Source: a virus. Taken from it: 43,515 nucleotides of DNA. Every line of letters starts with the position of its first letter. The stretch's first letter is position 1. The notes under the pieces are model-generated. The model was not told the origin of the DNA, searched no databases, and saw only the letters and a program-made list of their open reading frames with translations. The position numbers and the translations under genes were made by a program. Shown here one piece after another: positions 38,347 to 43,515 of this stretch. The stretch covers positions 1-43,515 of IMG/VR virus record IMGVR_UViG_3300043409_000951; one strand, given 5' to 3'.

Positions 38347-39195
38347 TCAAACCCCACACATGCCCTCACAATCCATGTCCGCCCAGCTCATTTTTCGCTG
38401 TCTGTCTGGAGGATCTGGCCTTAACTGCACAAGCTCAAGCGGCGTGCATGACTTGTGCAAATACTGCTGCGCTATCATGCCTATCATGCCTCTCGTGCAA
38501 GCACTTGAGGGATCTCGAATCGCATTATCAATCTCAACAGCTCTTGCCCAGCCTTGCGGGTCGCTGTCTCGCAACGCAATCCATTCCGAATCTCGCTTGT
38601 ATGGACAAAACACACACGCTGACCGAGACACTGCATAGCCGGGTAATCGCTTAGCCAAATAAGCCACGCAATCTTCCCGCGTCATCATGTCGTCAAAAAG
38701 TGGAAATTCTGGGATCCATCGTGGTTTTGCGTTTGCGCGTACTCGATCAACCCTGCGCGGCTCATCATACGACAAACCGAATAACTGCGTGATAGTCACT
38801 CCTTTCGGTATCGGGTTGCCTTTTGGCACCCCGATCCGTTGTCTTAGAAACTGCTCAATCGGCAGAATCTTATATTCAGACGTGCATTGCCTGCGCCCAA
38901 TTGACGACCGCTCCCCGTCGATAGATAAATGTGCAGGAATACTGACAAATCGCTGTCCGGTAGAATTCACACCGTTCACCAAATTATCTCCGAGATTACC
39001 TCGGCTGACTGTGTGAATCTCCGGGCCGCCAAGTGTTTTTAGTAACTCCAGATGCTCATATACCGCCCGGGGCTCGTCGCCGACGTCTGCAAAAACTGCA
39101 AAGTCAACTGAAGGCAAATCGCCGTCCATAATCATCAAAAACAAAGCTGTACTCTGCACACCTGCGCCCAAATTCAAGACCCGTAATGACTGCAT
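38347..39195 (-). CDS. PAPS-reductase-family nucleotide hydrolase
   Basis: 282 aa from ATG at 39195 (AAAGGAG 7 bases before). The adenine-nucleotide alpha-hydrolase P-loop is NLGAGVQST (8-16), followed by VDFAVFADVGDEPRAVYEHL, typical of phage PAPS-reductase-like proteins. Later Cys in GRRQCTSEYK and SACVFCPYKRDSEW could hold a metal. Relatives activate substrates with ATP; DndC-type members modify DNA with sulfur. Whether this one acts on DNA, tRNA or a metabolite is unknown. Confidence 0.8.
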   Translation of the reverse strand: MQSLRVLNLGAGVQSTALFLMIMDGDLPSVDFAVFADVGDEPRAVYEHLELLKTLGGPEIHTVSRGNLGDNLVNGVNSTGQRFVSIPAHLSIDGERSSIGRRQCTSEYKILPIEQFLRQRIGVPKGNPIPKGVTITQLFGLSYDEPRRVDRVRANAKPRWIPEFPLFDDMMTREDCVAYLAKRLPGYAVSRSACVFCPYKRDSEWIALRDSDPQGWARAVEIDNAIRDPSSACTRGMIGMIAQQYLHKSCTPLELVQLRPDPPDRQRKMSWADMDCEGMCGV

Positions 39196-39217
39196 CTCCA
39201 AACTCCTTTCCCCGATT

Positions 39218-39236
39218 TCAGATGTCAAGTGTTGCT
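39218..39236 (-). repeat. 19-bp duplicated upstream element, copy 1
   Basis: TCAGATGTCAAGTGTTGCT, upstream of the PAPS-reductase-family gene, next to the stop of the zinc-finger gene. Minus strand AGCAACACTTGACATCTGA. May be a promoter part or regulator site shared with the copy at 38321. Confidence 0.55.
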
Positions 39237-39590
39237 TTACAACTCAGCACAAAGCTCACATCGCCCGGCAATTGAATCGTATGCTTTCCCGGTCCAGCAT
39301 CCCGCTGGCTGCACTCCACTGTCGCCGCACCGCTCGCAAATGTATCGGCGTTGCTCTGTCGACCCTCGCCGAAACTCGCCAAGATCCCACTCAATCCAAC
39401 CGCCCTCTTTCGCAGCAAGTTCTTCCGCCGCTTTTTGGCACTCCGGGTGCATCGTGATCCGCGCCGAATCACCATACGCAGCCCACATATACGACACATA
39501 AGGCTGCCCGATCTCGATCATCTCCCCGCACCATTCACACTTCCGCCGCTTGCGGGATGCCTTGACGGTCTGGTGATGAAATGCCCTCAC
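39237..39590 (-). CDS. Zinc-finger protein
   Basis: 117 aa from GTG with GGAGAGTTCGCC upstream (GTGA overlap). Two Cys clusters: CEWCGEMIEIGQPYVSYMW with MHPEC, and CERCGD with CELC at the end, likely two treble-clef or ribbon sites. Basic N-terminal KASRKRRK. Nucleic-acid or protein contact likely; no enzyme motif. Confidence 0.7.
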   Translation of the reverse strand: MRAFHHQTVKASRKRRKCEWCGEMIEIGQPYVSYMWAAYGDSARITMHPECQKAAEELAAKEGGWIEWDLGEFRRGSTEQRRYICERCGDSGVQPAGCWTGKAYDSIAGRCELCAEL

Positions 39591-39886
39591 GGCGAACTCT
39601 CCGGATTTGCCGGACTGTTGCCCGTCAGGATCTTGGCAACGTCGGTAAGATCGCGAGCAAATACGCAAAGGACGTCGCCTTCAATCGTCAGCCCGAACAC
39701 TGTCGCCCGCTCCGCCCGAATTATCGCCGCATCAATTCGCTTCCGCAGCGCATCTCGCTCGCATAGCGAGTTACGATACACGACACCGTTACTCAACACC
39801 TGCCACGTTCCGCATTGCCCGAAAATCATACCGTCTTTGATATCCGCAGCAGCACCGCAATATTTACATTTCATTGGCTCGCTCAT
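39587..39886 (-). CDS. Small zinc-ribbon protein
   Basis: 99 aa, MSEPMKCKYCGAAADI, one N-terminal CKYC and later Cys (QCG, LCERD) that could complete a zinc site. A helical RKRIDAAIIRAER centre follows. GGAGGGGCAGCG precedes the ATG, which overlaps the ThyX stop (ATGA). Function unknown. Confidence 0.65.
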   Translation of the reverse strand: MSEPMKCKYCGAAADIKDGMIFGQCGTWQVLSNGVVYRNSLCERDALRKRIDAAIIRAERATVFGLTIEGDVLCVFARDLTDVAKILTGNSPANPESSP

Positions 39887-40563
39887 CGCTGCCCCTCCTC
39901 AGCCTCAACAGCCGCACACACAATCGGACACACTTGCCGCAATCGCTCCCAACACAGATCCGCAATCTCGCGATGTTCTTTTTGCGTCTCTTCAGCCTGC
40001 CTGACTTCGCAGTAGTGAATCCAACTCCTGACAGAGCCAGTCATGATCAGGACAGACTGCGTCAGGCCCTCAGGCAGGACCACCCTCGCGCATTCTTTCG
40101 CTATGCCGTTCTGGATCGCCCAGAGATAGGCTTCTGCTGCTGCCCTCAGGACGTCATCTTGATAGACCTCCCATGACTCTTGCAATCCATCGTCAGTACA
40201 CTCGATTGACGCCTGCCGATTTTTCGGATCTTGTAACCGTGCTTCGCGCGGGCTGAAATCGCTCAGATTCACCGCCGCATACCGCTGCGAAAACTCCTGA
40301 AACCGACAAGATTGATGCCGCAGAACCTGTCGGCTGATGTCACGCGGTGCCTTAATTTCCATCGAAATGCTGACCTGCTCAAACACTGACCAGTGTTTTT
40401 TTCGAATACAATATCTCAGCAGTCCCTCGCCCGTGTCATGATTACTCTGATTTCCGGGATTGCTGACGCGTGCCGCCCAAACCATGTACTCTTCTGGGCT
40501 GGTACAGTTGTCCGTTTGTTCGCCCACCGGGACCGTGTACGCTGTGATCTTAACACTGTTCAT
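39883..40563 (-). CDS. thyX: Flavin-dependent thymidylate synthase
   Basis: 226 aa, normal length. Makes dTMP from dUMP using FAD/NADPH and methylenetetrahydrofolate. The family motif RHRx7S appears as RHQSCRFQEFSQRY: Arg82-His83-Gln84, Ser92, Arg94-Tyr95. The third Arg is replaced by Gln. The C-terminal TGSVRSWIHYCEVR region also fits. Supplies thymidine for replication. Overlaps neighbours by 4 nt. Confidence 0.9.
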   Translation of the reverse strand: MNSVKITAYTVPVGEQTDNCTSPEEYMVWAARVSNPGNQSNHDTGEGLLRYCIRKKHWSVFEQVSISMEIKAPRDISRQVLRHQSCRFQEFSQRYAAVNLSDFSPREARLQDPKNRQASIECTDDGLQESWEVYQDDVLRAAAEAYLWAIQNGIAKECARVVLPEGLTQSVLIMTGSVRSWIHYCEVRQAEETQKEHREIADLCWERLRQVCPIVCAAVEAEEGQR

Positions 40564-40844
40564 GCTGTCACCGCCTCTCTCTGTTTTCGTGCCCGTGTCT
40601 CCTGTGCCCGTTGTGCCGCTTGTTGCTCTCTCGACGGCTCCCGCAGCCGTGTAATTATCATGCCTTCCATGCCATCGCGCCCGCAGAATGCAGGCTCAAT
40701 CCGGAACCACCTTGCGTTATCTGGATGTCGTTTTCGCCAAATGTTCAACTGCACGGAAGCGTACTTCCGGCTGCTCGTAATAATGTAGCGAGTATCACCG
40801 ACTCGCATTGTAAGATAGATGTCTTGCCAGTTGTTTGTTTTCAC
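40560..40844 (-). CDS. Small unknown protein upstream of thyX
   Basis: 94 aa from GTG at 40844; AAGGGGG lies 6 bases upstream within a CACAAGGGGG leader like those of the small promoter-unit genes. Beta-rich start (DIYLTMRVGDTRYIITSS), Arg/Gln/Glu-rich helical end. It starts after the helicase-methyltransferase stop. No family recognised. Confidence 0.65.
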   Translation of the reverse strand: MKTNNWQDIYLTMRVGDTRYIITSSRKYASVQLNIWRKRHPDNARWFRIEPAFCGRDGMEGMIITRLREPSREQQAAQRAQETRARKQREAVTA

Positions 40845-40860
40845 GTGAATCCCCCTTGTG

Positions 40861-43383
40861 TTATTCAAAAGATACTGCATCATCAGCCATCAAGTCAAAT
40901 AAAGTCGGTGCCGTCAACTCACGTTCCGCACGCTCGCAGAATGACACACCGAATTTCCAATAGTCCGGATTCAGTTCAATGCCCCATCCTTTACGCTTCA
41001 TCTTAATCGCAACATACGGCGTTGAGTGAACGCCGCCGAACGGATCGAGAATCACGTCGCCGGGATTGCTGTATCGCTCGATCAGTCTTTCAATCACGTC
41101 AAGTTGCAATGGGCAGACGTGGTTCTCTGTCGTCTTCCGGCTGAGTTCCGTGTTCAGCGTTTTGATTCGAACGATGTCAGTCCAGATGTCTGGATTAGTG
41201 CTTACCGGAGCGAACAGCATCATCGACGCTGGAAGGTGTCCATGCTGTTCAACAGCCTCGGTGAACGCAACGTGGTCATGGTAGTTGTAATTGTTTTCCT
41301 TCGCATATCTCCTCCACCAGTGATAGATATCCGACGTGCCCATGCCAGCCAGCATCTTCGGCTGAACCAACTCATTGCCGTCACTACGCCAGATCCCGCT
41401 CGCGTGAATCTGCCACCGGCTTCGGCTGTACTCCGCTTTGTCTTTGGTCACAGGATCAGGACCGGAAGCGGTCTGATTCGGTGACATGCTCGGTTCCCAT
41501 TTGCGAAACAGCAGAACAAACTCGGTCGACCCACATCCCATCTTCGTGCTGTCCTTGCCGTTCTCGGTGTGGCCCAGCCGATAGGTCTGCGCGTTCTCCC
41601 GGACCACATCGGTGTCAATCACAATGCGGCCCATGTAGACAAAACCACCCTTGCGAAATGCCGCGACAGTCTTATCTGAAAACTCATTCACGCTGTACAT
41701 CGCATGACCTGTCATCGTGCCGTACTGGATGCGATCCTTTGTGTGAATACAGGCGACTCGCCCCGGCTTCAAAACTCGGTACAACTGCGGAACCAGAAAA
41801 TCAAACTGCTTAAAGAATCCATCATCGCCCTGATTGTGCCCAAAGTCGTTGTAGCTCGGTGAATATTCGTAATGATCGGAAAACGGAATACTGGTAACAA
41901 TTTCATCAACGCAATCATCAGGCCATGATGTCAGTTCTGAAACACAATCATTATTGATTGCCCTGTAAGTCTGACCGCTGACCTCGTGTCGCGGCACTCC
42001 CATACCTCGCTCGAATTTCATTTTCAACGCCTCGCCTGAAAGTCCATGTTCCCGAATAATTGAACGCATGTGCGTGGCCAGCTCGTCATGCCGTCGCCAT
42101 TTTTGCTCCATAATCATCTTCGTGTCATACTGTGTATCAGCGTACACAATATGGATTTCCACCGTCTTCCGTTGCATGAACCTATGGATGCGGTGAACTG
42201 CCTGGATGAAATCGTTGAATTTGTCCGTTGGCCCAATAAAAATAGCCTTATTGCAATGCCTCTGGAAATTACAACCGCTGCCCAACAACTGCGGTTTGCT
42301 GCTCAGAATCTGCAATCGGCCATCGGCGAAATCTCCGACGATTTCTTCACGCACTTCCAGTTCCTGCGTTCCGAACACAGCCCGTGAATCGGGAAAAGCT
42401 TTTTGGATTTCATGCCGCTCAGATTCCAGATAGTGCCAGATAATCCAATGATCATCTGGCGACTGCTCCACAATCTGAACAGCTTTCGCGATGCGTGTGT
42501 CAGCGGTCTTTCGTCGCTGCTTACTGACGTGCTTAATCCCGCCGCCCGGCTTCTCGAACAGCAAAGGTTGACCAAAGCTGTCGACAAACGCTCCCGGCTT
42601 TCCCTGATCGCCTTCGACCTCGTGCCAGTGGACCTGCATTTCCGGCATATCATAGCCAGCATCATCGTACCCCAGATCGCTCGGAGAATTAACGAAGACA
42701 GCCCACGATGCCACCCACAACCAAAACCGCTGTTCTTCGTGCGGGTACAGTTGCAGGTTCCCGGCTTTTTTACTGTCCCGCTGGAAGAATCGCGTCATCG
42801 CCTGCCCTCGATCCATTACGCCAAGAAAGTCGGCATAGTTAATCAGTTCGATGAACTCATTCGGCGAAGGTGTGGCCGTCGCAACAAAGCGATACGGCAC
42901 TTTGCGAAACAGCATAGCAAACTGCTGTGTTGTTTTCGTGCCGTAAGATCGAAGGCAGCTCGCTTCGTCCAACGTCGCCCCAGCGAACTGTTTCGGGTCG
43001 ATGTCGCCATCTCTTACACGCTCGTAATTTGTTATGATAAATGGTGTGTCAGTCGCTGCAACCTCCGCATCTGTCCGGCAGTATTTGACTACCATCCCCA
43101 TGCGTGGCCCGTCGTTACGGGTGAATTCCTGTCGCACTCCCAGCGGTGCGATGATTAGCACCTTCCCGCCAGTGTGCTCGTGAATCCACTTGCAAATCTG
43201 CAACTGCTGCACTGTCTTGCCCAAGCCAAACGACTCAAACAACGCCGCTCGGCCTTTCCGGATTGCCCATTGCACGCAGTCGACCTGATGCGGCAAAAAC
43301 CAGTCAGGACAATCTGACTCCGGCACAAATCCATCCATTACCACAGGCGGCATTTTAGACCGCAAGAAATCCTGATAATCCAC
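40861..43383 (-). CDS. SF2 helicase - DNA methyltransferase fusion
   Basis: 840 aa from GTG at 43383, placed just after the G-run (see poly-G site). Residues 1-430: SNF2-like helicase with FGLGKT (52-57), TLDEAS (137-142), TATP (168-171) and QAVHRIHRF (394-402). Residues 470-840: beta-class N4/N6 amino-methyltransferase with motif IV as TSIPF (497-501; TSPPY is usual) and SAM site LDPFGGVHST (779-788). Similar fusions in phages, such as P1 DarB, have antirestriction roles. It may methylate phage DNA while tracking along it. Confidence 0.85.
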   Translation of the reverse strand: MDYQDFLRSKMPPVVMDGFVPESDCPDWFLPHQVDCVQWAIRKGRAALFESFGLGKTVQQLQICKWIHEHTGGKVLIIAPLGVRQEFTRNDGPRMGMVVKYCRTDAEVAATDTPFIITNYERVRDGDIDPKQFAGATLDEASCLRSYGTKTTQQFAMLFRKVPYRFVATATPSPNEFIELINYADFLGVMDRGQAMTRFFQRDSKKAGNLQLYPHEEQRFWLWVASWAVFVNSPSDLGYDDAGYDMPEMQVHWHEVEGDQGKPGAFVDSFGQPLLFEKPGGGIKHVSKQRRKTADTRIAKAVQIVEQSPDDHWIIWHYLESERHEIQKAFPDSRAVFGTQELEVREEIVGDFADGRLQILSSKPQLLGSGCNFQRHCNKAIFIGPTDKFNDFIQAVHRIHRFMQRKTVEIHIVYADTQYDTKMIMEQKWRRHDELATHMRSIIREHGLSGEALKMKFERGMGVPRHEVSGQTYRAINNDCVSELTSWPDDCVDEIVTSIPFSDHYEYSPSYNDFGHNQGDDGFFKQFDFLVPQLYRVLKPGRVACIHTKDRIQYGTMTGHAMYSVNEFSDKTVAAFRKGGFVYMGRIVIDTDVVRENAQTYRLGHTENGKDSTKMGCGSTEFVLLFRKWEPSMSPNQTASGPDPVTKDKAEYSRSRWQIHASGIWRSDGNELVQPKMLAGMGTSDIYHWWRRYAKENNYNYHDHVAFTEAVEQHGHLPASMMLFAPVSTNPDIWTDIVRIKTLNTELSRKTTENHVCPLQLDVIERLIERYSNPGDVILDPFGGVHSTPYVAIKMKRKGWGIELNPDYWKFGVSFCERAERELTAPTLFDLMADDAVSFE

Positions 43384-43515
43384 AGCGCCCCCCCCCCCTC
43401 TCAGTGTGTGTAACCAAAAACCCGCCGCCAAAATATCCCAGCCCCAACAATAGCCGCCACAATCAACGCCGGAACCACAGACGGCTCTGGCACATAGGTG
43501 CCGCGAGCGCTGCCG
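43277..43515. repeat. Terminal direct repeat, right copy (circular-contig overlap)
   Basis: Second copy of the terminal repeat, one base longer than the left copy because of an 11-C tract. Removing one copy gives a circle of about 43,276-43,277 bases. Confidence 0.95.
43401..43515 (-). CDS. PEP-CTERM protein, 3' fragment (right copy)
   Basis: Duplicate of the last 37 or so codons of the gene at 124-735, including the PEP triplet, the hydrophobic segment and the stop. It is cut by the right edge of the window. Not a separate gene. Confidence 0.85.
   Translation of the reverse strand, partial: GSARGTYVPEPSVVPALIVAAIVGAGIFWRRVFGYTH

Noticed and set aside
1-43515. Integrase, repressor, attachment site, tRNA, CRISPR array or insertion sequence
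   Set aside because: Looked for and not seen: no recombinase motifs, no cloverleaf noticed, no regularly spaced direct repeats beyond those listed. A covariance-model tRNA search would be needed to exclude tRNAs fully.

Overview
The window is a complete, or nearly complete, tailed-phage genome. The first 238 bases return as the last 239, so the unique length is about 43.28 kb and the map can be read as a circle. Every gene I can support lies on the minus strand, and most neighbours overlap by 1-14 nt (ATGA, GTGA, TAATG). Order of transcription therefore runs from high to low coordinates. I see no integrase, repressor, tRNA or CRISPR array, so nothing indicates lysogeny. The host cannot be proven from this sequence. 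A phage-borne PEP-CTERM protein, a CsrA homologue and Cys-rich glycosyltransferase-like proteins suggest a Gram-negative host with an exosortase system, for example Planctomycetota or Verrucomicrobiota (inference).

Layout in transcription order. (1) 43383-38347: helicase-methyltransferase fusion, small proteins, ThyX, zinc proteins, a PAPS-reductase-family protein. (2) 38185-36020: primase-polymerase/helicase, followed by a 440-base non-coding stretch with phased 9-mer repeats that could be an origin. (3) 35581-31204: DUF1508 and DUF1353 proteins, exported proteins, a papain-like peptidase, an exported thioredoxin-like protein and small membrane proteins (lysis/entry candidates), then probable tail-tip proteins. 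(4) 31207-28563: fibre/tail-appendage genes, then tandem palindromes. (5) 28430-26810: ParB-like protein and cytosine-C5 methyltransferase. (6) 26805-18295: lambda-type packaging and head genes (TerS, GpA-type TerL, gpW-like, lambda-type portal, protease/scaffold) with a Mu gpT-type capsid protein. (7) 18298-11998: neck, tail tube, tail chaperones, tape measure, distal tail. (8) 12001-9747: two glycosyltransferase-like genes coupled to the tail operon. (9) 9608-7812: small unknown genes, three of them in separate promoter-hairpin-gene units. (10) 7677-2155: recombination/replication operon with CsrA, a coiled-coil protein, RusA, a Sak4-like ATPase, a DUF669 protein and an SF2 helicase. (11) 1989-124: a fourth promoter unit, a coiled-coil protein and the PEP-CTERM protein, closing the circle.

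How it fits together: recombination-based replication (Sak4, DUF669, RusA, SF2 helicase, PrimPol-helicase) with ThyX for dTMP supply; two DNA methyltransferases, probably for genome protection; lambda-like packaging; a long-tailed virion. The most distinctive features are four near-identical promoters that each begin their transcript with the same stem-loop, a phage csrA gene close to them, a neck protein whose two halves lie in adjacent ORFs around a histone-like basic segment, a helicase-methyltransferase fusion with an altered catalytic motif, and an exported set of protein-modifying or lytic proteins.
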